Assembly (NCBI RefSeq): GCF_014333525.1
Contig: NZ_JACSCX010000010.1
Span: 1-64,000, forward strand
DNA length: 64,000 bases
Source: Hymenobacter puniceus
GTDB taxonomy: Bacteria; Bacteroidota; Bacteroidia; Cytophagales; Hymenobacteraceae
Direction of reading: 5' to 3'
Under the pieces are notes generated by a model. That model made no database searches. It saw only the letters and a list, made by a program, of their open reading frames with translations, and had not been told where the DNA came from. Made by a program: the position numbers and the translations under genes. How positions within the stretch are numbered: position 1 is the stretch's first letter; each line of letters begins with the position of its first letter. This document shows positions 49,599-58,220 of this stretch, piece after piece.

Positions 49599-50699
49599 AT
49601 GAAACCACTGGTTCTTTCTACCGCTACTGCGCTGCTCACAGCTTCAACTGCTATGGCCCAAACCACGCCCGATTCCACGGCGGCTGCGGCCAATCCGCTG
49701 ACCACGTATGGCTTTGTGGATGGCTATTATGGCTACGACATCAAGCACGCGGCAGGCAACCAACGGCCCGGCTTCCTGTACTCGCACAACCGCCAGAACG
49801 AGTTTACGGTCAACAACGCCGTCATCGGGCTGCGCTACGACAATGGGCAGGTGCGCGGGGCCCTGGGGCTGCACGCGGGCACCTACGTATCGGCCAACTA
49901 CGCGGCCGAGGACCAAGTGCTCAAGCACCTCTACGAAGCCTACGCGGGCTTCCGGGCCTTCAAAAAAGCCTGGCTCGACGTGGGTATTTTCGGCTCGCAC
50001 ATCGGGTTTGAGTCAGCCCTGAGCAAGGACAACTGGACGCTGACCCGTTCGCTAATGGCTGAAAACTCGCCCTACTATGAGGCCGGGGCACGGCTGACCT
50101 ACGAGGTGAGTCCCAAGCTGACGCTGACCGGGCTGGTGCTCAACGGCTGGCAGAACATCCGCGAAAACAACCAGGCCAAAGCCGTGGGCACCCAAATTCA
50201 GTGGAAGCCCACCGATAAGCTGCTCATCAACAGCAGCACCTTCTACGGCAACGAGCAGCCCCAGGACTCGGTGCGCCGCCGCCGCTACTTCCACGATTTC
50301 TACGTGAGCTACGCCGCCACCGACCGCCTCAGCCTGGCTTTGGTGTTCGACGTGGGCAAGCAGGAAAGCGAGCAGCGCGGCGGCAAGGCCGATACCTGGC
50401 ACACCGGCGCGGCCTTCGTGCGCTACAAGCTGGCCGATAAGTGGACCGCCGCCGCCCGCGCTGAGTACTACAACGCCGACCGGGGCGTCATCATCAGCAC
50501 TATTTCGCCGGTAGCCGCCGCCACCGATTTCAAGGTGCAGGCCGCCTCGCTCAACCTCGACTACGCGCCCACCCCCAACGTGACGTTCCGGGTAGAGGGC
50601 CGCACCTTCCACGGCCGCCAGCCCTTCCTCTCGGACCGCAACGGCAACCCCACCCGCAACTACGGCAACCTCACCAGCAGCATCGCGCTGGCGTTTTAG
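49599..50699 (+). CDS. Outer-membrane porin (BBP2/OmpL-like) of the kdp locus
   Basis: The 366-aa protein has a signal peptide (about 1-20, AMAQ). Regular barrel strands follow: TTYGFVDGYYGYDI, NAVIGLRYDNGQVRGALGLHAG, LTGLVLNGWQNI, ending RNYGNLTSSIALAF with a terminal Phe. This is the putative beta-barrel porin-2 family. Location between kdpC and kdpD suggests a role in K+ entry through the outer membrane, though this is inference. Confidence 0.85.
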   Translation: MKPLVLSTATALLTASTAMAQTTPDSTAAAANPLTTYGFVDGYYGYDIKHAAGNQRPGFLYSHNRQNEFTVNNAVIGLRYDNGQVRGALGLHAGTYVSANYAAEDQVLKHLYEAYAGFRAFKKAWLDVGIFGSHIGFESALSKDNWTLTRSLMAENSPYYEAGARLTYEVSPKLTLTGLVLNGWQNIRENNQAKAVGTQIQWKPTDKLLINSSTFYGNEQPQDSVRRRRYFHDFYVSYAATDRLSLALVFDVGKQESEQRGGKADTWHTGAAFVRYKLADKWTAAARAEYYNADRGVIISTISPVAAATDFKVQAASLNLDYAPTPNVTFRVEGRTFHGRQPFLSDRNGNPTRNYGNLTSSIALAF

Positions 50700-50707
50700 C
50701 TTCTATT

Positions 50708-50923
50708 TAGAACGTCATTCCGAGCGAAGGCGGAGCCGCAGCCGAGGAATCTCGCGTGCTGACGTTGCCCAGCTACCTGTCATGCTGAGCTTGCCGAAGC
50801 ATCTCTACTGCTGCGTTGAAATACCGCCTCAAACGTCAGCACGCGAGATTCCTCGCACGCTACTCGGAATGACGTTCCACCAAAGCGGTAGAGATGCTTC
50901 GGCTGCGCTCAGCATGACGTTCT
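50708..50923. repeat. Two interlocked dispersed palindromes
   Basis: Element one has arms at about 50709-50767 (GAACGTCATTCCGAG) and 50831-50877. Element two has arms at about 50779-50818 (GTCATGCTGAGCTTGCC) and 50878-50918. The order is left1, left2, right1, right2. Confidence 0.85.
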
Positions 50924-50938
50924 ATTATCTCCTTGACC

Positions 50939-52117
50939 ATGTTAACCCTAGCCAACAACGACGACCAACAGCGCGACCAATCGGCCGAGCGGTTTCTGCG
51001 GCTGGTGCAGCAGCGGCGGCGCGGGCGGCTGAAGGTGTACCTGGGGCTGGCCGCCGGCGTGGGCAAAACCTACCGTCTGCTGCAGGAAGCCCACGAGCTC
51101 CGCGCCCACGGCGTGGATGTGGTGCTGGGCTACGTGGAAACCCACGGCCGCCCCGGCACCGTGGCCCAGCTGCGCGACCTGCCCACCGTGCCGCGCAAGC
51201 ACATCTTCTACAAAGGCCGCATGCTGGAGGAAATGGACGTGCAGGGCATTCTGCAGCGCCGACCCTCGGTGGTGGTGGTGGATGAGCTGGCTCATACCAA
51301 CGTGCCCGGCTCCGAAAACGAAAAACGCTGGCAGGACGTGGAGCAGCTGGTGCGGGCCGGTATTTCGGTGCTTACGGCCGTCAACATTCAGCACCTCGAA
51401 AGCCTCCACGACCAGGTACTGCGCATCACCGGCACCGACGTAACGGAGCGCGTGCCCGACCAGGTGCTGAAGCAGGCCGACGAGGTGGTGAACGTGGACC
51501 TGACCGTGGGCGAGCTGCGCGGACGGCTTCAGGAAGGCAAAATCTACGACGCGGCCAAGGTGCCCATGGCGTTGCAGAACTTCTTTCAGGCCGAAAACCT
51601 GCTGCAGCTGCGCCAACTGGCCGTGCGCGAAACCGCCAACCTCATCAGCCGCCAGATTGAAACCGACGGCGGCGGCGCGGCACCTGTGGCCCCCGAGCGC
51701 CGCAACCAGGACCGCCTGCTGGCCTGCATCAACGCCAACGCCCCGGCCGCCAGGGAAATCATCCGCAAAACCAGCCGCCTCGCCGACCGCCTCTCGGCCG
51801 CGTCCTGGGCCGTGCTCTACGTACAGACGCCCCGCGAATCGGCCGACCGCATCAACCTGGCCACCCAGCGTCACCTGCTCAACAACCTGCAGCTCACCAC
51901 CGAGCTGGGCGGCCAGATTCTGCGCGTGAAAGCCACCGACGTGGTGCCCGAAATCCTGCGCGTGGCCCAGGAGAAAGGCGTCACGCTGCTGATTTGCGGC
52001 GTAACCAGTGAGAAGAGTTGGTGGCAACGCCTGCTGCGCCCCGGCGTCACGCGCCGCCTCATTCGCGCCGTAGCCCGCTCCCCGCTGGACGTGGACGTGT
52101 TTCTGGTGAGTTACTGA
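50939..52117 (+). CDS. kdpD: KdpD sensor protein, N-terminal (USP) half only
   Basis: The 392-aa protein has the KdpD N-terminal domain (Walker A GLAAGVGKTYR, Walker B VVVVDELAHTN) and a universal-stress-like domain (about 240-392). It lacks the transmembrane, GAF and kinase parts of full-length KdpD (about 890 aa in E. coli). The kinase function is probably supplied by the separate histidine kinase encoded downstream. ATG 50939 preferred over TTG 50933. Confidence 0.93.
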   Translation: MLTLANNDDQQRDQSAERFLRLVQQRRRGRLKVYLGLAAGVGKTYRLLQEAHELRAHGVDVVLGYVETHGRPGTVAQLRDLPTVPRKHIFYKGRMLEEMDVQGILQRRPSVVVVDELAHTNVPGSENEKRWQDVEQLVRAGISVLTAVNIQHLESLHDQVLRITGTDVTERVPDQVLKQADEVVNVDLTVGELRGRLQEGKIYDAAKVPMALQNFFQAENLLQLRQLAVRETANLISRQIETDGGGAAPVAPERRNQDRLLACINANAPAAREIIRKTSRLADRLSAASWAVLYVQTPRESADRINLATQRHLLNNLQLTTELGGQILRVKATDVVPEILRVAQEKGVTLLICGVTSEKSWWQRLLRPGVTRRLIRAVARSPLDVDVFLVSY

Positions 52118-52134
52118 TGTAGCTAACGCCCAGC

Positions 52135-52248
52135 AGAACGTCATGCTGAGCTTGTCGAAGTATCTCTACCTCTGGCTATATCATACTATTGCAACGAAGC
52201 GGTAGAGATGCTTCGACTGCGGCTACGCCTTCGCTCAGCATGACGTTC
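52135..52248. repeat. Dispersed palindromic element between kdpD and the histidine kinase
   Basis: AGAACGTCATGCTGAGCTTG at the left, CGCTCAGCATGACGTTC at the right; inner GTAGAGATGC/GTATCTCTAC pairing with one mismatch. Confidence 0.9.
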
Positions 52249-52269
52249 AAATTGAACAACATCCCGCCC

Positions 52270-54021
52270 ATGAACCTCAAAACCAAAATCACCCTGGCCT
52301 TCGTCACCATGCTGCTGCTGCTGCTGGGGGTGAGTGCGTTTACCCTGTTCTCGCTCAACCGCCTCGACCGCACGGCGCGCAATGTGCTGCAGGATAATTT
52401 CTACTCGGTGGAGCTGGGCCAGCAGATGCTGCGCGCCCTCGACAGCGTGCAGACCGCGCCGCCTGCGGCGTTGTCCAGCTTCCGGGAGGCCCTCACCCGC
52501 GAAGCTGGCAACGTGACGGAAGTGGGCGAGCAGGCGGTGGTAGACAGCCTCACGGCCACGCTGGCCCGCTACGAGCGGCTGCCCCAGGCCGCCACCGCCG
52601 CCCGGCTCCGCACGCTCACCTACCGCATGATTGACCTGAACACCCAGGCCCTCACCCGTAAAAATGAAGCCGCCAACCGCACCGCCACCCAGCAGCAGCG
52701 CTACGTGCTGGCGCTGCTCACCTTCGCCCTGCTGACTTCTCTGCTATTCGTGCTGAGCGTGCCCGAGGCGGCCGTGGGGGGCCTGCGCAAGCTCACAGCC
52801 AGCATCGAAAACGCCACCAACCAGGATTACTCGTCCTCCATTCCGGTGGAAAGCCACGATGAGTTTGGCACCGTGGCGCGGGCCTTCAACCGCATGCTGG
52901 TACAGCTGCAGGACTACAGCACCTCCACGCTGGCCCAGCTGATGGCCGAGCGCAACCGCGCCGCCAGCATCGTAAACAACCTCGATGAGGGCCTGCTGCT
53001 GGTGGATGAGCACCGCCGGGTGCTGCTGGTGAACCCCGTGGCCGCCGAGCTGCTGGGCCAGCCCGCCGCCGGACTGCTGGGCCAGTCGGCCGACGAACTG
53101 GCCCGCCACAACGACCTGTTCCGGGAGCTGCTGCGCCACCTGGATACGCCCGCCGCCCAGCGCCCCCAGGAGGCCGCCCCGGTGCTCACGCTGGCCCGCA
53201 ACGGCGAGGAAGTGTACTACCGCGTGGCCGTGAACGATGTCATCAGCTTCAACGAGGCGCTGGATAAGATGGAATTCGTGGGCTCTATCCTCACGCTGCA
53301 CAACGTGTCGGAGTTCAAGAAGCTGGACCAAGCCAAGTCGAACTTCCTGGCCACGGTGTCGCATGAGTTGAAAACGCCGCTGTCCAGCATCAATTTCAGC
53401 CTGAAGCTGCTGCAGAACGGCAAGGTGGGCGCCGTGAACGAGGAGCAGCAGCGCATTCTGGCCACCATCAAGCAGGAAAACCAGCGGCTGCTGAAGCTGG
53501 TGGGCGAGCTGATTGACGTGTCGAGGTTGGAATCGGGCAACATTCAGCTCAACTTCCAGCCCACCCAGGTGCGCGACATCGTGCAGTTCGCCGCCGATAC
53601 CATCCAGCTCCAGCTCCAGCCCAAGCAGCTTACCCTCGATATTCAGGTGCCCGCCGAGCTGCCCCCCGTGCGCGCCGACATCGAGAAAACCACCTGGGTG
53701 CTGCTCAACCTGCTGGCCAACGGCATCCGCTACTCGCCCGAGCAGGGGCAGCTACACATCCGGGCGGCGCTGGCCCCGGGGGGGCAGCAGGTGGAGGTGC
53801 TGGTGCAAGACGACGGCCCCGGCATCGCGCCCCAGTACCAGGAAAAAATCTTCCAGCGCTTCGTGCAGATTCCCGACAAAACCGGCTACCGCGGCGGCTC
53901 AGGGCTGGGCCTGAGCATTGCCCGCGAGTTCATCGGCAGCCAGGGCGGGCAGCTGTGGGTGGAAAGCGAGCTAGGTAGCGGCAGCACCTTCCGCTTCACG
54001 CTGCCGGTGGCGGGCAGATAG
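52270..54021 (+). CDS. Membrane histidine kinase (HAMP-PAS-HisKA-HATPase)
   Basis: The 583-aa protein has two membrane helices (about 7-27 and 143-163) around a four-helix sensor. HAMP follows (about 165-215), then PAS (about 230-350), the phosphoacceptor His365 in FLATVSHELKTPLSS, and a catalytic domain (N-box LLANGIRYSPE, DDGPGIAP, GSGLGLSIARE). Being between KdpD-N and the end of the locus, it is the likely kinase of the NtrC-type regulator at 42101. ATG 52270 chosen. Confidence 0.93.
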   Translation: MNLKTKITLAFVTMLLLLLGVSAFTLFSLNRLDRTARNVLQDNFYSVELGQQMLRALDSVQTAPPAALSSFREALTREAGNVTEVGEQAVVDSLTATLARYERLPQAATAARLRTLTYRMIDLNTQALTRKNEAANRTATQQQRYVLALLTFALLTSLLFVLSVPEAAVGGLRKLTASIENATNQDYSSSIPVESHDEFGTVARAFNRMLVQLQDYSTSTLAQLMAERNRAASIVNNLDEGLLLVDEHRRVLLVNPVAAELLGQPAAGLLGQSADELARHNDLFRELLRHLDTPAAQRPQEAAPVLTLARNGEEVYYRVAVNDVISFNEALDKMEFVGSILTLHNVSEFKKLDQAKSNFLATVSHELKTPLSSINFSLKLLQNGKVGAVNEEQQRILATIKQENQRLLKLVGELIDVSRLESGNIQLNFQPTQVRDIVQFAADTIQLQLQPKQLTLDIQVPAELPPVRADIEKTTWVLLNLLANGIRYSPEQGQLHIRAALAPGGQQVEVLVQDDGPGIAPQYQEKIFQRFVQIPDKTGYRGGSGLGLSIAREFIGSQGGQLWVESELGSGSTFRFTLPVAGR

Positions 54022-54064
54022 CGTAATGTGTATAGTAGACGTTATTGCTAAGCCTTAGGAGCAT

Positions 54065-54079
54065 AGCACTTATAGTGCT
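54065..54079. repeat. Small hairpin AGCACT-TAT-AGTGCT
   Basis: A perfect 6-bp inverted repeat 44 bp after the kinase stop. It could be a weak terminator; no T tract. Confidence 0.4.
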
Positions 54080-54201
54080 GCTTATCAGCCGATTTTATAC
54101 CGATTATTGAATATTTTTTACATCCAATAAATCCAAGTAGCCGAGCAAAGGCGTAAGTGCTGCCAAATAATCCCCACTCCTTTCTTCTTGCTGCTTCGAT
54201 T

Positions 54202-54774
54202 ATGAAAAAGACCGTGCTTTCCTTCGCCGTAATGGCCTTTATGAGTGTTGCCGCTATGTCATCGGCACAAGCCCAGGCCAAGATGACACCCGGCACTGTA
54301 TCGGTAGGTGGCCAGGCTATGTACCCGAATAAGAACATTGTGGAAAACGCCGTAAACTCGGCCGACCACAAGACACTGGTAGCTGCCGTGAAGGCTGCCG
54401 GCCTCGTGGAAACCCTGCAGGGTAAAGGTCCCTTCACGGTATTTGCTCCTACTGACGCTGCTTTCAACGCTCTACCAGCCGGCACCGTTGAAACCTTGGT
54501 GAAGCCCGAGAGCAAAGCCACGCTTACCAAAATCCTGACCTACCACGTGGTAGCCGGCAACATGACTGCCGACAAGATTATGGCCGCCATCAAAGCTGGC
54601 AAAGGCACCGCCAGCCTCAAAACAGTAAGCGGCGGCATCCTGAAAGCCATGATGAACGGCCCCAAAAACGTGGTACTAGTAGACGAGAAAGGCAACGTAT
54701 CGACTATCTCTACTTACGACGTGACCCAGAGCAACGGCGTGATTCACGTAATCGACAAAGTACTGATGCCCTAA
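54202..54774 (+). CDS. Secreted fasciclin (FAS1) domain protein
   Basis: The 190-aa protein has a signal peptide (about 1-25, ending SAQAQA) and one FAS1 domain (about 45-190): [19 protein letters not shown] and the C-terminal [16 protein letters not shown]1 proteins are exported adhesion-type proteins. It appears monocistronic. ATG 54202 chosen at the signal peptide. Confidence 0.93.
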   Translation: MKKTVLSFAVMAFMSVAAMSSAQAQAKMTPGTVSVGGQAMYPNKNIVENAVNSADHKTLVAAVKAAGLVETLQGKGPFTVFAPTDAAFNALPAGTVETLVKPESKATLTKILTYHVVAGNMTADKIMAAIKAGKGTASLKTVSGGILKAMMNGPKNVVLVDEKGNVSTISTYDVTQSNGVIHVIDKVLMP

Positions 54775-54791
54775 CCCAAAATGGTGTTTCT

Positions 54792-54843
54792 GCACCAACA
54801 AAAAAGCGCCTTCCCGGCTGGGAAGGCGCTTTTTTGTTGGTGC
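54792..54843. terminator. Bidirectional terminator
   Basis: GCACCAACAAAAAAGCGCCT and its exact complement form a perfect stem (24 bp) around GGCT, between the convergent fasciclin and DnaJ genes. Confidence 0.93.
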
Positions 54844-54844
54844 C

Positions 54845-54904
54845 AGTTGCTCTTTGTCGGTTGTCAGAACTATACTAACAACTGACAACAAGCAACTAAC
54901 AACC
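54845..54904. repeat. Short-word palindrome
   Basis: AGTTGCTCTTTGTCGGTTGT and CAG at the left mirror CTAACAACTGACAACAAGCA, ACTAACAACC at the right. Same word family as the kdpF-kdpA gap. Confidence 0.8.
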
Positions 54905-54908
54905 AAAA

Positions 54909-56048
54909 TCAAGGGCAGTTCTGGCGGCGGGCCTCATCAGCATAGGTGTAGCCGAGGCGTACGGCTCGCTCAAAAAACTCGCAGGCAGCCGACGCATTAC
55001 CTTCCTGCTGTGCCAGGCGCCCCAGCAGAAAATGCACTTGCCCATTATTTGGGCGGGCTTCCAGCACTTGCCGGTAGTCGGCGCGGGCCTGGCCCAGGTC
55101 CTGCATTTTGTAGTAAGCTAGCCCCCGATAAGTCAGGTACTTGATGGGCAGGGGCCGGCCGGCGCGGGTGCGCAGGCGCAGTCCGGTCGTCAGGTCTTCG
55201 GCGGCTTTAGCAAAGGTCTGCTGCTCAAACAAGCGCACCTCGCCCCGTGCCAGCCAGGCTGTGCTTTGGGTTGAGTCCAGCGCCAATGATACTGTAAGGC
55301 TTTGTTCTGCCGCATCGGCCTCACCGAGGCCCGCCAGGCACTGCCCCACCCGAAACAGCAGATGGGCCCGCTCAGTGGCCGGCTTGGCATCCGTCAGAGC
55401 GGCTTCGTAGTCGGCGCGGGCGGCGGCATAGTTGCGGTTTATCAGTTGCTCAATCTCGCCCCGGCGCCGTAGCGCCGCCGAGTATTCGGGCTTGAAATGC
55501 AGCGCCTGCGAAAAATAGGCATGTGCCGTCGACCACTTAGCCTGTCGATACGCCCGCAGGCCATCTTCATAGTTGCTCACGGCCGTTACGTGGTCCATGG
55601 CAAATTTGCCACCTAGCACAAACAGCAGCAGTGCGCCCAGCAGCCCGAACGTGAGCAGATAGTCGCGGCGCGTGAAGCGGCGTTGCTTGGGAATGGTGCG
55701 GTAGTGCCGCTCGCCGGAGCCGGCCGGCCGCCTGGTGCGCAATGGCGCGGGCGGCGGCATTGGCACGCCGTATACGTGCTGGGTGGGAGCCCTGTACTGC
55801 TGCTGCCGCAGTTGCTCGGCGGCCCGCAGGCTGGCCTGGCGCAGTTGCTGGTCGTAGGCGGCCCGGCGGTTAGGGTCGCCCAGCACACCATACGCTACAG
55901 CCACCGCCTTGAACCGTTCTTCATACAGTGGGCTGCCACTGTGCTTATCCGGGTGCAGCTCCACGGCCAGCCGCCTGTAAGCGCGCTTTACATCGGCGGC
56001 CGTGGCGGTGGCGGCTACACCTAATACGTGATAATGATTCTGGCTCAA
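54909..56048 (-). CDS. DnaJ-domain membrane protein with TPR repeats
   Basis: The protein (about 379 aa from this start) has an N-terminal J domain with NHYHVLGV and the HPD motif (VELHPDKHSG). A proline-rich linker, one membrane helix (TFGLLGALLLFVLGGKFAM) and four to five TPR units (about 160-370) follow. It likely recruits Hsp70 to membrane-bound clients. The start is uncertain: TTG 56048 (MSQNHYHVLG) fits J-domain proteins best, and GTG 56099 is the alternative. Orientation is opposite to neighbours. Confidence 0.88.
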   Translation of the reverse strand: MSQNHYHVLGVAATATAADVKRAYRRLAVELHPDKHSGSPLYEERFKAVAVAYGVLGDPNRRAAYDQQLRQASLRAAEQLRQQQYRAPTQHVYGVPMPPPAPLRTRRPAGSGERHYRTIPKQRRFTRRDYLLTFGLLGALLLFVLGGKFAMDHVTAVSNYEDGLRAYRQAKWSTAHAYFSQALHFKPEYSAALRRRGEIEQLINRNYAAARADYEAALTDAKPATERAHLLFRVGQCLAGLGEADAAEQSLTVSLALDSTQSTAWLARGEVRLFEQQTFAKAAEDLTTGLRLRTRAGRPLPIKYLTYRGLAYYKMQDLGQARADYRQVLEARPNNGQVHFLLGRLAQQEGNASAACEFFERAVRLGYTYADEARRQNCP

Positions 56049-56196
56049 GATGCAGACACTTGCCGGTAAAAATACACCGGGTTTCAGACACGCGCGCACT
56101 TTTCCCGTATGAATGGGCTATCTGAAAACCGAGCAACAGCCCCGGAGTTCAGTGCCTGCTTTCGAAACATGGTTTTCCGCAAATTCTCTCCCGCTC

Positions 56197-56583
56197 ATGG
56201 GCCTTTTCTCCGACGAAGACGACGCTACAAAAACTCCCCGCACCGACAACATCATCGGCAATCTGAAGGGCTATCTGGATACTCGCATTGACCTGGTGCG
56301 GCTGGAAGTACAGCAGAAAGTAAAGGGTGCTATGGTTGGTGCCATGCACGGCGCGGCTTTGGCAGGCATCGGGCTGGTATTTTTTCTGTTTCTGAACCTG
56401 TTTATAGCATTGCTGCTCAACGAGCAGCTCGACAGTTCCTATTGGGGCTTCGGCATCGTGGCCGGCTTCTATCTGGTGTTGCTGATTGTATTCCTGGTAG
56501 GCGTTGACAAGAAAGTATTCCAGGGTGTGGCCGATAAGCTGCTCGACAACACCATCTACAAATCCGACAAACGTCAAGCCTAA
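56197..56583 (+). CDS. Phage holin family (DUF1469-like) membrane protein
   Basis: The 128-aa protein has an N-terminal acidic head, an amphipathic helix (YLDTRIDLVRLEVQQKVK), two membrane helices (about 50-75 and 84-105) and a basic tail. This is the 'phage holin' DUF1469 family, which in Bacteroidota is chromosomal and not phage-linked. It is likely co-transcribed with the next gene (6 bp apart). Confidence 0.85.
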   Translation: MGLFSDEDDATKTPRTDNIIGNLKGYLDTRIDLVRLEVQQKVKGAMVGAMHGAALAGIGLVFFLFLNLFIALLLNEQLDSSYWGFGIVAGFYLVLLIVFLVGVDKKVFQGVADKLLDNTIYKSDKRQA

Positions 56584-56589
56584 TCCGAC

Positions 56590-57351
56590 ATGGCCGAACT
56601 GACCAACCCCTTGTTTGAAGACGAGAAAGAGTTTCTGGAACGCCAGAAGCTGGAGTATGAGCGCGCTTTGATGGGCGACGTAGAGGAAATCAAAGAAAAA
56701 ACCCAGCAAGCCAGCAAATATGTGGCCATTGGAGCCGGCGTATTAGCTGGCATGTGGCTGCTATCGAAAGCATTTGGCGGTAAAAAAGACAAGGTTCTGC
56801 ATGGCCGTCAGCATCCCGCGGCTGCTTTACCGGATAGCCGCGCTGCCCGGATTCTGCGCAAGCACCGCGCCAATACCTTGCCTGACCCCAGCACTGCCGA
56901 CGACCTCGGTTTCGGCAACGGTCATCACGCCGACCGCGGGCAGCAGCTTTCCCAGCACGAGCGGGCCCATATTGCCCCCGATGTCTACCACGCTACTCCC
57001 CTCGCGTCGTCCGATGACACCTCACATGACCCGTTTCAGCCAGTTGGAGCTGAAGCATCGTCCTACGCACCGGTGCGGCAGGCAGCATATGGGCACCAGC
57101 AAGCGTCGCAGCCAGAAGCGTCATCTCTAGTTGCAGATACCTTCCGAATGTTCCTGCAGTCAGATACCGGCAAAATGCTGGTGGCACAGGCCACGGCTGT
57201 TCTGATGGCTGTAGTCGCCAAAAAACTGAATGAGTATTTGCCGATGCTCAAAAATCCCGACCTTGCAACCTCTCCAAAGGAGCCGGAAACCCGGGACATC
57301 GACTTTACTTATCACCACGACGACGCGAATGCGCCTCACCAGCCTCTATGA
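56590..57351 (+). CDS. Conserved hypothetical membrane-associated protein (partner of the holin-like gene)
   Basis: The 253-aa protein has a coiled-coil-like start (FEDEKEFLERQKLEYERALM), one membrane helix (about 43-61), a His/Ala/Ser-rich low-complexity middle and a second hydrophobic helix near the C-terminus (MLVAQATAVLMAVVAKKL). No named family is recognised. It overlaps the PcrB gene by 23 bp, and follows the holin-like gene, so the three look like one operon. Confidence 0.8.
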   Translation: MAELTNPLFEDEKEFLERQKLEYERALMGDVEEIKEKTQQASKYVAIGAGVLAGMWLLSKAFGGKKDKVLHGRQHPAAALPDSRAARILRKHRANTLPDPSTADDLGFGNGHHADRGQQLSQHERAHIAPDVYHATPLASSDDTSHDPFQPVGAEASSYAPVRQAAYGHQQASQPEASSLVADTFRMFLQSDTGKMLVAQATAVLMAVVAKKLNEYLPMLKNPDLATSPKEPETRDIDFTYHHDDANAPHQPL

Positions 57352-58096
57352 TGGCCTCAGCAAGCGCCGCACCCACGGCCGCAAATCCCTGGCCATCCTG
57401 CTCGACCCTGATAATCTGACTGAAGCAGGCTGCCGCCAAGTGCTGGCGCTCAGTGAGGCACACCCGGTAGACTACTTTTTTGTGGGCGGCAGTCTGGTAA
57501 TGAACTCGCACCAGACTGCGCTCATTCAACTTATAAAGCAGCATTCGGCAGTTCCGGTGCTGCTTTTTCCTAGTCATAGCCTACACCTCGATCCGCAGGC
57601 CGACGGCATCTTGCTGCTGAGTTTGATTTCGGGCCGTAACCCCGAGTTTCTGATCGGGCAGCACGTTATTGCGGCGCCACTGCTACGTCAGAGCAACCTG
57701 CAGATTTTGCCTACCGGCTACCTGCTGGTAGACACCGGCCGCCAGACCACTGCCAGCTACATGAGCGGCACCACGCCCCTCCCCTACGACAAACCCACCA
57801 TTGCAGCCTGCACAGCTATGGCTGGCGAGCAACTGGGTTTGCGCCTGATGTATCTGGATGGTGGCAGTGGCGCCATGTATCCGGTTTCGGCCGCTACCAT
57901 CCGCGCCGTGCGCCAGTCAGTTGAAGTCCCCCTGATTGTGGGAGGAGGCATCAATACTGCCGACAAAGCCCAGGCTGCCCTAGCTGCCGGCGCCGATGTT
58001 ATTGTAGTAGGTAATCAGGTAGAGAAAACGCCCGATTTTCTGGCTGAAGTCTCTCGCGTAGTACAGTCGTTCAACACAGTTCCGGACGTAGCCTAG
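57329..58096 (+). CDS. Geranylgeranylglyceryl/heptaprenylglyceryl phosphate synthase (PcrB family)
   Basis: It joins a prenyl diphosphate to glycerol 1-phosphate, an ether-lipid step best known from Archaea. The 255-aa TIM-barrel protein has LAILLDPDNL, FFVGGSLV, LFPSHSLHL, MYLDGGSGA and PLIVGGGINTADKAQAALAAGADVIVVGNQ, all family motifs. Bacteroidota are known to have a group II form; its product in them is poorly defined. ATG 57329 overlaps the previous gene. Confidence 0.93.
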   Translation: MRLTSLYDGLSKRRTHGRKSLAILLDPDNLTEAGCRQVLALSEAHPVDYFFVGGSLVMNSHQTALIQLIKQHSAVPVLLFPSHSLHLDPQADGILLLSLISGRNPEFLIGQHVIAAPLLRQSNLQILPTGYLLVDTGRQTTASYMSGTTPLPYDKPTIAACTAMAGEQLGLRLMYLDGGSGAMYPVSAATIRAVRQSVEVPLIVGGGINTADKAQAALAAGADVIVVGNQVEKTPDFLAEVSRVVQSFNTVPDVA

Positions 58097-58145
58097 CTTG
58101 CTGAACGGTACCACTAAGTGCCAGTACAGTCTCATCGTTTTCCAT

Positions 58146-58185
58146 TGAAAAGCCCCTTGCTACACTGATAGCAAGGGGCTTTTTT
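58146..58185. terminator. Terminator after pcrB-like gene
   Basis: GAAAAGCCCCTTGCT and AGCAAGGGGCTTTTTTC form a strong stem between convergent genes. Confidence 0.9.
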
Positions 58186-58220
58186 CAAGCCGGCAGATTG
58201 CCGGTAGATTGTCGGGAAGA

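Noticed and set aside
56197-56583. Prophage remnant, because of the holin-like gene
   Set aside because: No other phage gene is near; this family is chromosomal in Bacteroidota and has a conserved-looking neighbour.
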